DNA of 64,000 nt, taken from contig NC_062220.1 of NCBI RefSeq assembly GCF_902686445.1, positions 94,116,143 to 94,180,142 on the forward strand, given 5' to 3'. Positions 46,246 to 59,009 of the stretch are shown here, in pieces (the stretch's first letter is position 1; each line of letters opens with the position of its first letter). Below the pieces are notes generated by a model. That model searched no databases. It had not been told where the DNA came from and saw only the letters and a program-made list of their open reading frames with translations. Source of the DNA: Sciurus carolinensis. Its lineage: Eukaryota > Chordata > Mammalia > Rodentia > Sciuridae. The position numbers and the translations under genes are program-made.

Positions 46246-49200
46246 AGAGCAAATTCTTTAAACGGGGATGTTCCTTATTCTCAAGACCCATCATAATTAC
46301 CTGCTATTGCCACTGTACTGATACTAGGATTAAATCTCAGTGTACTCCACAAGGACAGGTATACACTACAACCCAGGAAGAACTAGTTCATGCACCAAAA
46401 CAAAATCACAAGACTTAAAAAATATATATCAGAAATCTGGGGAACATGCATGGAAGTCTATTCTAAGAGTATGGGAAAAGATGGGTGATATATAACACTA
46501 TATTGGGCTTATGGGTACACTTGCTAGAGATTACAGGTTTAATGTGTTTGCTCATGCAGCTGAGAACAGCTCACACAATTTATTGATTGGTTGACTGAAA
46601 TTTGGACTCAGTGGTAGCCCACATCTGAGATGCCAGAGCTTTACTGGCATGATGTGGAGAAAGGAATCCAAGGGCTTAAGGAGATAGGAATGTTAAACTA
46701 TATCACATGTTAACTAAACAGACACCCATCCCCTCCACCATTCCATGAAAAGGCCCAGAAGATACTCCCTCTCCAAGGCACTGAAGAGGACATCAGTGAG
46801 GGGAGCACGCACATCCTTATAAAATTCAGTGCTTGCTTTCCTTTATAGACCAGATATGTCTGTAAGGAATGCTGCCATTATGATAGACCTCCTAATTATG
46901 TCTAGAGTTGGGAGATAGCACCCCAAAAAGATGGGGATCTGTTTCATAGGAGTTAGAACAAGCTTTGCATTAGAGACCATGATATGCAGAGAGGCATGTG
47001 GATTCCAATTTACAATAGTTGTGCCAGTCACTATTATAGAGAACTTAGGGAATAGTAAAATATACTTGCCTTCAAGGAGTTGCAGTATGGTAGGAGATAT
47101 TGAGACAAGGACACAGTGACTATAAAATAGAGTGAAGGAGGTGCCACAGGTCTTTCTGGATGCCCAGCTACCTTGTGTCTCAGCCAAATACAGAAGAAAG
47201 TGAGGAAAATGATGTACACTGATACCTCAAAGTGGGCTGGGGCCATTTGCAAAAGGTAAATGGTAATTTGATATGATTCTTCCCTCCTATAGTCTTTTCC
47301 AATTTTTTGTCACATTTCCCCCAGATTAAATCCTCATTAACACCCCCTCCACTGCTTTTCCCGAGGTCCAGTTGAGTCTCAGTTCAGCCAGTAGGGAAAG
47401 AGACCGAGCTCTGTTACGCGATCCAGGGCAGAGTCCAGGTTCCTAGGCATATGTGCCTACCTCACCCCTACTGAAGCCTGCTTCTCACTGTGCCATTGTT
47501 GAGGACAACTTCATCTTTTTCATCACACTCTCCACTGGTTCCTCTCATCTCACTTCCAGTAGCCATGGCAATTTCTTTATAACGGCAGTGACTTCTTCAT
47601 TAATTGTGTTAAAATTCTAAAGCCAGGTCGAGACTCAGCAGAATAATTGATTAGTTGGACTGACAGGGATGAGAAAGGGAGAAAGTATTTCAAAGACATA
47701 TACCAGAAACCTACTTCATCCATTCATTCCAAGTATTCAACAATCTACATACACAGATTTTTGTATTTGTTTATTATCTTGAAATTTTTTTTTTCCAAAA
47801 ATGCCTGACAATTTTTAAATAGTTACAAAACTGGTCAAGAAAAAGGGCCAAAGTGCTTGGAGAAAAATCTTAGCTGAGTTCACATATTTCCCCCTTCCTT
47901 GCTTCTTTCTCTGTGTGTTGCTCTTCATGATTCCCTAGGGTTTATAAACTAGGTTGAGTCTCTTAAAAAGCAAGCTAGTTTTGACTGAGAAAACTTGCTA
48001 CATTCCAGGCTTTACAGAGTAATAGGACAACTTTCTCTCCCGAGCATAGTTTTTAGAACAATCATTCTTAAAGAACGCAGGAGTTATCTCCCTGAAGGGA
48101 TTTAGGTTTCACAACTTTGATATTGCCCAGTGCAAAAGAATGTTCAATTCTGTTGCAAGAAAATGTGTAACGAAGATCACTCCACAATGAAGACAAAGCA
48201 ACTTAACATTGGTGGAATGCCTATTACAAACGCGGAGTTTGTTAGGTGTTGTTATATGATGATCTCTTTGAATCCCTTCAGGATAAACTCCGAGGGCCAC
48301 TTTCAAACTTCTGCCTCCTCCTTAGATGCCTTCTGTGTGCTTTCATGTAAAATCAAATATTGCATTGACTTTATGATAATTACTTCTTTAATAAAGCCTT
48401 CAATAAGTGTGTCTCACTACACTACGAGCTCCCTTAGGTTAGATATTGTGCCTTAATTATTTTTACACCATTTTTGCCTCCAGTCAATCCTTTTTTGGAT
48501 AATAACAATAAATATTATTGATTAAATGACAATACTTATTTTACAGAGAGGAAAATGAGTGGTGGAGAAATAATTTGCTCAGGGTCACCCTGTTAGTAAT
48601 TGATAGAGCTATTGACAAAATGTCTTACAATTTCATGGTCTTTTCCTATGCATTTCTATATATCACTTCCAGCTGCAGTTTTATAGGGACTTTGTGTAAC
48701 TGTTTCATGTCCTCTATCTTGTGGGTGATACTAGAGTGTCTGGGAGAGTCTGGGTCATACTGAGGAGACTTACCAAAAAGAGCTAAGCAATGAGACCACA
48801 GAATTGCCACAGGGACAAAGTTCAGAAGCAATGGGGAGACGTCACTCTTCAGACATCTGCTAGGAAATTTACGCAGCTGAAAGCAGCATCCAGGATTAAC
48901 TATAAACTTGCTTGTTATTCACCCAGCAAAATAAACAGTCGTAGTTTCAGTATTGTGCCTAATTCTTATCTCTTACGCACTTTCTCATTTAGTGATTGGT
49001 CATAACACAGGCCATTTTCCTGACAGTTCTTTCTCTGACAAACTCAGAATTTTAATCTAGTCATTGTTATTACATGTGACTACAATCTCCTATAAATGTG
49101 ATATGCTCATAATCTTTTCTTTTGTACCTGTTAAAGTCATTCTTTGGTTAACATAACCAACTTTCATTCACTTTTACCCCAAATTGCAGCTCAGAGTAGT

Positions 49201-50411
49201 ATTATTTCAGGATAGGGAGATTTTGAGGTTTCCTCCTGATAAACAACTAATATTTGTGAAGATCCCAAGGAAGATAGAACAACTAAGCTTAAAGAAAGAA
49301 AGCCTTTAAATTTACATTGGTCTTTTCTCAGATTTCTGTGAAATACAATTTTTTTTGATCCTCACCATTTATATGTTAGTTCTCCAGTTTTTTTTTAATT
49401 CCTTTAGAAACCTTCCTTATGGAGATATGATCTCATTTTGACTGATCAACAGAAATCATTTTTAGATTATTTCAGGGAATTGTTATGTCAGCTATGATTT
49501 TCTTTTATTTAAAAACATTTTTAAACGTATAGACATTTTGGTCTAATTGTATAATCTCATTGACCTAGAGCAACAACTATTCTTATTTCTTCATGTCTTC
49601 CAATTCCCATTATACATGTGTATATATGTAATCAATTCATGCATATAAAGAGTTTTATAAAGTTGTAAAAATAGTATACATACACAATTTTAGAAATTCC
49701 TTTTCTAAAATGAGTTTTTGAATTATTTTTATTTCTATCATAGTTCTGTGTAGTCATATTTGTTAGAACAAGAGTTTCAAGATATAATCAATATGCCATT
49801 TTTTTTACTTTCTCAAGTATTAGATTTGTGGGTTTGTGGGTTTTCATGATTAAAAATAATGTTACTATAAACATCTTGGTATGTTTAACCCTTATTCTTG
49901 AAATATATTACCAGGAAAAATTTGTTAGTCAAAGCATCTGAACATTTTGTCACTTATTATACATTAGTCATTGTATTTTTTAATTAATTGAAATTGAGCT
50001 TGAAATAACCATAAGAATTTGGTATTATTTATTTTAACTTGCTTTAGTCAAATTATTAATATAAAACATGTGATCATCCAAAACTTTGAAATTTGCTGAA
50101 AATACGTCATTTTGTTCATTTGATTTCAAGAAACAGTAAGCTAACTATCAAAAAGACATGACTAGATCCAGGAATTCCTTTTCCCCAACTTGCTCTATCT
50201 TCAAATGATATATTGATATTGTTCCTTGAAGTGCTTCTCCATGGTAGGAAAAATAAGCATGATGACCTCAAACCTACATCTTTAAGACATGGCTTCCATA
50301 TATCAGATTTCATTGAAGGATTCTGACTGTCCTTGTTTGTCAAGCCAAGCACAGAAATCAAACTGTCTTTTACTATAGGAATATGACTAACTTCCCTTTT
50401 TAAAATTTTTT
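46246..50411. other. Intergenic, mostly unrecognised
   Basis: Old-repeat texture without a clear gene. A reverse MIR lies at about 48485-48615 ('ttttacagagaggaaaatga', 'gggtcaccctgttag'). 46590-47190 has an overlapping 114-codon minus frame (46843-47187) that resembles no family I know and may be degraded retroviral internal DNA. 49480-49980 has the A/T texture of an old L1 3' UTR. Confidence 0.4.
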
Positions 50412-50493
50412 TCTTTCTGAATGTTGTGGATTGAACCCAGGGCTTCATGCATGCTAGGCAAGCACTCTACCACTAAGTCACATCTCCAGCCTG
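50412..50493 (-). mobile_element. ID SINE
   Basis: 'ttgtggattgaacccagggc', 'gctaggcaagcactctacca' and 'ctaagtcacatctccagcc', reverse orientation. Confidence 0.88.
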
Positions 50494-51351
50494 CGAACTT
50501 CCTTTTTAATTGATATATATATATGGGTTGAGAAAGGGAAATGAATTCTAACTCTGTAAGACATAAATATGTACACATCCACATACATTATATATCTGTG
50601 TATACACAGAAACATACATATATACATCATATATCTATAGGCATATATTTTGGAAACCCACATCAGTAAAAGATCTGCACTTTGACTCTAGGGCACCTTT
50701 CCTCTTAAAACCACATCAAATTCCAGCATTGCTTCAATCTGACTCCAAGAAGTGAACAACCTAAGGAAAAAAGCAAGAAACAGGAAAAATGCTTTTTGAA
50801 CTGCATTCTACTCCTTTTCTAATAAGACCCATAGGGTGCCTTTAGGTTTGACCCTCTTGCATTAGACTATTTCTTGTAGAGGAAGCTTCCCATACAGGTC
50901 AATATAAGCCAAGAGTACCTACTATTGGGCTAAATATCAAAGGCAGGCACAGTAAACTAAAATTCCTGTTTAGGAATAAAGGTACAGTTGTAACAATGCC
51001 AATGTGACACTCAATATAACTTGAAATTTTTTTACTATTGATTGCAATGGATCATAGTTCTTTCACAGTCATTCTCCAAAATGGACACTTGACATAGTGC
51101 TTGCAGGGTGTTAACAAATACATTTCTGGGAAACAATCTGATAATGATTATCAAATTCTCAAAAGAGGACTACAGTCAAGAAGGGACTAGATGTATCCTA
51201 GAGGATTAGAATGTTCTATTTCATGGGTGGTGGTTACATTGTTTTATACTATTTGTTAAAATGTATACATAAAATTATATGTACTTTATATTTGTTATAG
51301 CTTATCATTTTTAAGCTATTCTAAAGGTACACACTATCCTTAAAAGGTATG
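50494..51351. other. Intergenic, no feature recognised
   Basis: Contains a TA/CA-rich tract (about 50510-50650). No gene or named repeat was recognised. Confidence 0.5.
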
Positions 51352-51545
51352 TGCTAGACAAAGTGGCACGTATCTATAATCCCAACTATATGAGTGGCTG
51401 AGTCAGGAGGAGCACAAATTTAGGGCCAGACTTAGTCACTTAGTAAGACCCCATCTCAAAATAAATAAACAAATAGGGTTAAGGATATAACTAAGTGGTA
51501 GAGTACCCCTGGATTCAATGCCAGTACTGAAAAAGAAAGAAAAGG
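51352..51545 (+). mobile_element. B1-ID composite SINE, diverged
   Basis: 'gacaaagtggcacgtatctat', 'gagtggctgagtcaggagg' and 'gtagagtacccctggattc' followed by a GAAA tail. Both halves are present but degraded. Confidence 0.8.
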
Positions 51546-51715
51546 GGGAGGGGCGGTGAGGAAGGATTTGACAGTAAAGATTTTGTGAAATTAAGTATAG
51601 CATATTCATATAAGGAAATACTGTATGTATTTTTAAATTATGTATAGTTGAATAGATATTGATGTAGAGGTTGTTCATAACATAAGGAGGAAAAAATCAA
51701 TGCAAAAACTATATT

Positions 51716-52111
51716 TGTCAGCTTTGTGTTACTACAATAAAGTACCTAAGATAATCAACTTGAAAAGAGAAAAGATTTGCTTTGGCCTGCAGTTTTGGAG
51801 TTTTCACTGCATAACCGATTAGCTCCATTCCTTTGGACCTGTGGCAGTGCAATATATTATATTGGAAGTATGTAGTAGAGGAAGACCATTTACCTCATTC
51901 TGGATGTAAGGGAGAGAGAGAGGGAGAGAAAGAGAAAGAGAGAGAGATAGATAGACCCAACAGTACTCTTCAGAAATGCTCATAATGACCTAAAGTCTCG
52001 CACTAGGCTCCATCTCTTAAAAGTTTCCTAGCACCATCCAATAGCACCAAACTGAGGAACACATTTTTAACATATGGGCTTTGGGGAACCAATAATTGAA
52101 ACTATAGCATT
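51716..52111 (-). mobile_element. MaLR-type LTR
   Basis: 'tgttactacaataaagtacc' at the left and 'ttaacatatgggctttgggg' at the right follow MaLR LTRs read in reverse. A GAGA run (51910-51955) interrupts it. Its length of about 395 bp fits a solitary LTR. Confidence 0.6.
51910..51955 (+). repeat. (GA)n / (GAAA)n simple repeat
   Basis: 46 bp of GAGA/GAAA/GATA units. Confidence 0.95.
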
Positions 52112-52224
52112 CATTTAGGTAAATTTCTTTCTACTTGAAAAATTATTTGTGTATAAGGAAAATTTCTGGAAATATATGAACCAAAATATTAAGAATAAAA
52201 TTGTAGTAAGCATTTGACTTCTTC

Positions 52225-52438
52225 TTCTTTTTTTTTTTTTTTTGATACCAGATATTGAACCCAGGAACACTTTACCACTGAGCCACATCCCCAGCCCTTT
52301 TTTGTATTTTATTTAGAGACAGGGTCTTACTGAGTTGCTTAGAACCTTGCTAAGTACTGAGGCTGTCTTTGAACTTGCAATCTTCCTGCTTCAGCCTCCT
52401 GAGCCACGGGGATTACAGGTGTGCACCACCACACCTTG
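52225..52438 (-). mobile_element. B1-ID composite SINE
   Basis: A T-run, then 'tattgaacccaggaacactt', 'actgagccacatccccagcc', 'ttcagcctcctgagcc' and 'attacaggtgtgcaccacc'. A good reverse copy. Confidence 0.92.
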
Positions 52439-52535
52439 TCTTTACTTCTTTCTGTTGATCTATATATTGTCTAACTTTAAAAATTAACTTGTTTTACTGT
52501 TTTGATAAGGGAAATATGTCTATTCAAAAAAAAAT

Positions 52536-52740
52536 GGAGTATGAGGGTGCTTTACCATTGAGCCACATCCTCAGGCCTTTATAATTTTTTTTTCTTTTCA
52601 TTTTTTTAATTTTGAGTCAGGGTCTCACTAAGTTGCTTAAGGCCTCGCTAAATTGCCAAGGTTGACTTTGAACTCACAATCCTCCTGCCTCAGTCTCCCA
52701 AGCCACTGGAATTACAGGCATGAGCCACCATACCAGGCTC
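52536..52740 (-). mobile_element. B1-ID composite SINE, ID half shortened
   Basis: 'taccattgagccacatcctc' then 'gggtctcactaagttgctta' and 'attacaggcatgagccacc'. Confidence 0.88.
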
Positions 52741-53040
52741 AAAAGAATTTTAACACTCATCTATTCCTTCACCCAGCATCAAGTCTTGCCATTAATACTC
52801 AACATTATTTTATTTTTTTAATAAAATATACACTTTACAATTATTTCTTCTCACAATTCTGTATTTTGAAATGTTAATATATTTTAATTGTTGAAAATTT
52901 CAGTGATGTCAGACATTTTCAAATTTTAAGTTTTAATTTCAAGTTTCATGTATCAATATTTATATATAATTTTTGTCATAAATTGAAATTAGTACTTAAA
53001 AAAAGAAATCTTCATGTTTTATAAAAACTATATTTTTTAA

Positions 53041-53144
53041 TTTTTTTAATTTACTTATTTATTTTTATGTGGTGCTGAGGATCGAATTCAGTGCCTCAAA
53101 CATGTGAGGCAAGTGCTCTACCACTGAGCTACAACCCCAGTCCC
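53041..53144 (-). mobile_element. ID SINE with target-site duplication
   Basis: 'gtggtgctgaggatcgaatt' and 'ctctaccactgagctacaac'. Perfect 17-bp flanks 'aaaactatattttttaa' lie at 53024-53040 and 53145-53161. Confidence 0.93.
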
Positions 53145-53161
53145 AAAACTATATTTTTTAA

Positions 53162-55084
53162 AAAATAAATTAGGATTGAAAGATGTTTTTCCTTTATGCT
53201 ATTTTAAAAGGTTGCTTATTCACACATTCTTTTATCTTTTAGACTATGGCCTAACTTGTGATATTCAAGTCATGAATCTCATATTTACTACTGAATTATT
53301 AAATTTCTATTTAGAGATACTCGGTGTCATATTTTCAAGAGGAAATGGACACAGAAAACAGGAAACAGTACACCATGAAATACACTATTGCTGTGGTTAA
53401 CCACACTAGCCACTGGGTGTCTCCACTTCTTCACATCATTCACTATCTCTGATGGAAGTTTCCAAGAAAAACAAGACATGAAGAGCAAAGCTTTATTTAC
53501 AGAATGCTTAATTAGGAACGGATGCAGCTTTTACATGCCGGACATTTTATTTAGAAACAGTTCTGCACATGTATGCAATATTTTCTTGCATTCTTCAAAA
53601 ATTGGGCATTTGATTTGACAAGGAGAGGAGGCGAAATCTTTGTTTATTCCTTACCATCCCATCATTTCCTATGACAATTTTTAAATCAGGATTTTTTTTC
53701 ATTTGTACATGTTGGTTATTTTCATAGCTACCATTTTCAGAGGATTATGATAAAATAACTCAAGAAAAAAAAAAAGTCACTGTGAGACAGGGACATATTA
53801 TGCTCTCCCTTTGGGAAAAGTGGAAAACTGCATTGCTGATAGCAAGTAATGTCATTGTGTCTGGTAAGAGAAGAAAAAGGAATTCCCCACAAAGATGTAG
53901 AACTGGACCCTGAGGTGGGGACATTGAAAGCTAACTCCCTCGGATCACAGATCTAAACCTTGGAACCAACCATAATTTAGAAACTTGGTTTCAATTTGCA
54001 TTTCTGGAAGCCATTAAATTTGCAATTTATTAGGATGGATTTTTCTCCATCCTGCCTTTTTAAATTTTATTTCCCTACTCCAAACCCCTCACTTTCTTCT
54101 GTGTTCTTGGTTTCTTTTGTAATCTCCCATGCCTATTTACTAGGTTGAGTAGATAATTTTTGAATGAAAGTCATTTTTTTTAATAAAATTCTACTTTAGC
54201 CCAGAATCATTCCATCAGAGAAAAGGAATTCTAGAAATTTAACATAAATGGTTCAGAGTTTGACAGGCACCTAAATATGAATACAATGGAAAACTTGAGT
54301 TAATATTCACTTAATATAATGTTGGCTATAGAACTGGTTTACTTATCTGTTCAGAGAAACTAATAAATGGTGGAATCAGATGAAAGGAATTTGAATTCAA
54401 ACAGCGGTGAAATTAGAGAACATATTTTTGATTCTACAAACTATAAATAGAGTAACTAAACACAGAATTTGGTGTAGATGACAGAACTCTAAGTAAGAAA
54501 CTGGAATTTAAATGTCAAGTTCACCCTTTTGGGAAAGATAGAGTCACAAGTTTGAGAAAACATCATTTTAAATACATTCAAATAGATGAAGAGGAAGAAG
54601 TAATACAGAATTTTGGATACCAGGTTTGTGCATAATTTAATATTCTATAATTTGCAAAGTCCTCTGGACAAGGGAAGAGGATTTTAAAAATCTGACATGC
54701 TGATTAGAGAGAGAGAGAGAGACTCTCAGCTACCATTTTATGAAGAAAAGATAAATCAAACATAATCCTGTTATATAGCCTTGGGATAGATCAGATTCCT
54801 TTCCTATCACAATGTCAATAGTACTAGTAACAAGGATATTTCCAGAGTGTGAGAGCCAAATGGCTACAGCCACATTCACCTCAGAGCTTCATTATCTTCA
54901 AAAGCTTCTGTAATCAGACTTGTGTTTTTTGGAATGAGGTTTTGTGCAGTGGCTACATCCCAAAAGCATAGGACATCAGCTTGTACTTGGGTTACTTAAG
55001 TCTTGAATGGGCCTAAAAGTATAATGTTCTTCATCCATAAATAGAATTATGTCAATAAATTTTTAAATAAAATATGTATTTAAG
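53162..55084. other. Intergenic, no feature recognised
   Basis: A/T-rich. Two adjacent frames of 74 and 76 codons (53176-53400, 53388-53618) show no family likeness. Short AG run at 54707-54722. Confidence 0.5.
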
Positions 55085-55166
55085 GTTGCTCAGTGGCAGA
55101 GTGCTTGCCTAGCATTTGTGAAACCCTGAATTCAACCCTCAGTACCACAAAAAAAAAAAAAAATTA
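55085..55166 (+). mobile_element. ID SINE, 5' truncated
   Basis: Begins within the A-box ('ttgctcagtggcagagtgct') and continues to 'ttcaaccctcagtaccac' plus an A-tail. Confidence 0.85.
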
Positions 55167-55575
55167 AATGTTCCTAAAGGTCTAATGTATTTTTGCAAAT
55201 ATGCAGTTCTCTCCCATTAGAACTTGATTCCACCATTCTTTGTTTCTTTTTATTTTAATCACAAAGTGTTTCCAGAATACCAAAAAGCATCAAGAATAAT
55301 ACAATGAACTTCATTATGTGGCCAGGTCAAATCAATATTTTTCATATTTCCCAGAGCTCTTTACTTGGGGTATTTTAAAAACCTTTAAAATATTTCAGAA
55401 TTAGATGAAATCTCTTATATCCTCTCTCCCAGACCCTGTCTCCAATATCCTTCCCTAGAAATACCGCTTCCATGAATTTGGTGTTTATCATCCCATGCAT
55501 GTTTGATTTTTTGATAATACATGTATGTATTTCTACATAAAATATAAATATATGCACATGAATATTTTATTGCTG

Positions 55576-55655
55576 AGAGGTGGTTGTTGGGGATTGAACC
55601 CAGCATGTTTACATGCTAAGCACATGCTCTACCACTGAACTATATACCCAACCCA
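55576..55655 (-). mobile_element. ID SINE, diverged
   Basis: 'ttggggattgaacccagcat' and 'acatgctctaccactgaac', reverse orientation. Confidence 0.82.
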
Positions 55656-55945
55656 CTCTTTCAGTTTTTTATAAAAATAGCACCATACTCTCGATTTGCT
55701 TTTTTAACTTACCATTTTAAAGATTTATCCATTTTATTACATTCATTTGCTATATTTATTTGTTTTTATTTAAGTCTGAATTTCAATTTTCCCTACTTTT
55801 GGTTCTTCACTGGACAGTTTAACCACATAAAAATTTATCATCTAGTGGAGAGAATGAAGGATTATAGACAATTATTTGAACAGCTCTGATTTTAATTCCA
55901 TCTATTTTCAGGAAGAAACTGGTTAAGAAAAAAGGCATATTTTAG

Positions 55946-56076
55946 GACTGGAGTTGTGGCTTAGTGGTAGAGCACTTACCTGGCACGTGTGAGGCACTGA
56001 GTTCAATGCTCAGCACTACATATAAATAAATAAAATTTAAAAAATCCATTGACAACTAAAAAAAATTCTGAAAAAA
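55946..56076 (+). mobile_element. ID SINE with perfect 21-bp target-site duplication
   Basis: 'gactggagttgtggcttagt' to 'gttcaatgctcagcactac'. The flanks aagaaaaaaggcata...tag are identical over 21 bp at 55925-55945 and 56077-56097. Confidence 0.93.
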
Positions 56077-56147
56077 AAGAAAAAAGGCATATTTTAGATT
56101 TTATTGTACAGTTTTCATTTTTTAGATTTTTTAATGGATTAATTTAT

Positions 56148-56362
56148 TTATTTTGGTACTGGGGATTGAACACAGAGGCATTTTATCACTGAGCCACATC
56201 CCCACATCCCTAGTCAGTTTTTTTTATTATTATTTTTAGTCAGGGCCTCACCAAATTGCTTAGGGCCTTGTTTAGTTGCTGAGGCTGGCCTCAAACTTAC
56301 TATCTTCCTGTCTCAACTTTCCGGGTCTCTGGGATTATAGATGTGAGCTGTTGCACCCAGCT
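56148..56362 (-). mobile_element. B1-ID composite SINE
   Basis: 'ggggattgaacacagaggca', 'actgagccacatccccacat' (ID half), 'gcttagggccttgtttag' and 'gggattatagatgtgagct' (B1 half). Confidence 0.9.
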
Positions 56363-58179
56363 ATTGTACACTTTTTAAAGATGATCTGAGTTATTGAAAT
56401 AATTTCTCCCAAAGGTTCTTCCACATGTCACGAAGACCAGCGAATGTATTACTAAGCTGTTAGGCTGTGAGAGAAGAGAGCCAGATCTTGTCCTAGGATT
56501 CTGTAGTCCTGTAGTCTAGTCCTGACTCTCCTACCCTTGGCAATTTATTTAATTTAATTGATCACTTTTTCTTGTCTCTAAAATTAATCAGTTGGACCAG
56601 ATGCTCTTAGTGCTAATTTTCAATGATCTATGAAATGAATAAAATATATGAAGGTCAAAAGTTTATCTTTGGTCATATACTTTAGCAGAAATTAATTTTC
56701 TGTGTGAAATAAATTTTTATTATAATACTTTGATAAGGAAAGTACATAGTATATGAATACTCATTTTTTTAGAACAGAGCATATTTAAAGATTTAAATTG
56801 CTACACAGGCATATAGTTGTAACTTTGCCTTTATCACAAATTTTGTTCACATTCATAATCTATTTACTTCTGAGTCCTTAGTAGTAATCCTTGCGCTCAT
56901 TGTAACATTGGTCTTGTGGGACAAAAGTATCCACTTCTAGGATCCACTTCATCAGACAGGTTCCTTGTCACATTTGTAGGGACTTTGTGTATAGGTGAAT
57001 TATAAGGAGTACCATCATAGGTGTGTTGTGGTGGAATAACCTGTAGATTATTTGGCAGTTTTCCTTACTATTCCTGGACCCTTCCATTACGAGGATATGA
57101 CTCTATTATTAAGGCTGCAGTCTACGGAATCCTCCCTCAATCCATTCTCAGAAAACAAAAATCAGTCACTTTAGGGGACTTATAAATCAGTCATTCAGTG
57201 GATAGCTCTTGTAGATATAAACTACTAGCAGTCTGGAAAATAGTTAAGCATAATTAAAAATAGAGTTTCCCTTATAACAATGAAAGCTTTATAGTAATAC
57301 ACCCTCCACATCTTCCCACCCAAGTCCCAACCGTTGTCTACAATTTCAAAAGAGACTATAGAGAATCCTTCCTAAACTCTCACTTACCTTGAAGTAAATT
57401 TTAAAGTATGATTAAGGGGTATGGATAACACAGGCACTAAAGCTGTAAAAATAAATCTTGGTGATTGTCTCAGCATCCATTATCTTTTCCACCAATATTA
57501 TTTGAAAAAATATATAAATTTACATGGAAAAGTAGATTGTAAGGATGATTTGCATTTTAATAGCCTTTCCCCCTCTTTTCTCATGGAGAACAATCCTAAT
57601 TTATTACTAGGGAAGCTGCCCTATATTGCCTTATTTAAGAAAGAGTGGGAAACCATCCCACCATGTAACCTTTCAGCACATTGCCTCTGGAGATTTCTAT
57701 ATTCATCTCTTGAAGATATGATAAAATTATGTTAAAAACTCAAATTTACAGATTTCCTTTGCTGTTCTATGTATCAGCCTTACCCCTATGGATTTAATAA
57801 ATCATACTTAAAGAATTAGAGAACTTCCTTTCTTAAATTCATTCTCATTAGTTCTTCTAGGGCATTTATTCATTAAATAGAATGGATCACTAAACCATAT
57901 CTTTTAATGGTGTAGGGCCAGTCAAACATCAAGGCTGTAAACAGGTAGGATTTGATGGCCGAGTACAGTCTCTTTTAACACTCAAATCTTTCGTACCTTT
58001 CATCCCCACTGGTCTTTCATTTCATTCCTATTCATTCTTACTAACTCTACTAATAATTCCACTTAGAATCTTTAATCCCATCTCCTTTCCTATTTCTCCT
58101 TCCTCACAGTTGGTTTCATTTTTCCCACTTACATTGAGTCATATCTACTCTGATCTGTAGGCATTTTTTTCATTGTGCC
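56363..58179. other. Intergenic, no feature recognised
   Basis: No named repeat or gene. The 104-codon plus frame at 57421-57735 shows no domain and no splice or codon evidence. Confidence 0.5.
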
Positions 58180-59009
58180 TTAAGGAGTGTGAGCAGAGGC
58201 AACATTGTCAACCTGTCCAAAAAGTGGAGGGTAGATAAGCAGGTGGTAACGAGAGCATCCAAGCGAATCTGGGCCAGCCTGGGAACCTGCTGAGCAGGCC
58301 TGGCTCAGAGGCTGTAACAAGAAGGCAACACTAGGCAGGGAGCATGGCTGTGGCTGTAGGTTCAAAAGCAGAAATGGGAAGATTGCTCCCCACCTCAAAG
58401 CAGCACAGAGGAAAAATTCTCCCAGAAAGAATGCAAATGAGAAAGTCAAGAGTGGAATCCCAGTGAGATCAAGTATCAGTGCCATGTCTACAGGGTCAGA
58501 AAAAGAAACAAGATTAGTGTGACAGGGCCAAGAGTTTAACTTGTGGTTTGGCCTTATCAATATGTGGGGCAAATGAAAGTGCCAGCAGATGAGCTGAAAG
58601 TTGTCAGGAGATGCAGAAAGCAGGTGTGTTGGAGATGTGGGCCCCAGTAGAGGAAAAATGTGAGGGAAGAAGAAGACACCATGGGAGTTGAGGAAATGGC
58701 TAAGAAGTAGATGGCAGAATTGGCAGAAACTACTGGGCCTGTTTGGGCACAAAAATGACAGAAAAGACTTGCACAGGTGAGAGGCAGCTGCTCAACAAGG
58801 TAGACCAGAATGGCCAGTCCAACAGCAGAGGCCATGTTGGACTTTGACTCAGGAAGGTGGAGGCAATTATTAGAGAGAAACTGGAAGCAGCACAGTAAGT
58901 AAGCCAAGGGAATGGTCAGCATAAAGAGAGACACGGCAAGCCAGATGGCTGTGTCGGTGTGTCCAATTTTCCAGCAGCAATCAAATAACCAAATGAAAAT
59001 GCAAGTCAA
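58180..59009 (-). pseudogene. Possible decayed membrane-protein-like sequence, unrecognised
   Basis: Two overlapping minus-strand frames (59009-58557 and 58752-58180) together span 830 bp. Both contain several long hydrophobic stretches (for example AIWLAVSLFMLTIPLAYLL and FFLGEFFLCAALRWGAIFPF). The GC content is higher than that of the flanks. A frame shift between them near 58600-58700 would give one multi-spanning protein. I do not recognise the family and see no clear A-tail or splice sites. It may be a decayed retrocopy, or simply antisense reading of a purine-rich repeat, since G/A-rich plus-strand text gives Leu/Phe/Ser-rich minus frames. Confidence 0.3.

Noticed and set aside
53176..53618. 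Two adjacent small plus-strand frames as a two-exon gene
   Set aside because: They overlap in different frames, with no splice sites at the overlap and no family likeness.
57421..57735. 104-codon plus-strand frame as a gene
   Set aside because: No recognisable domain, no CpG or promoter signal, no splice support, and length compatible with chance.
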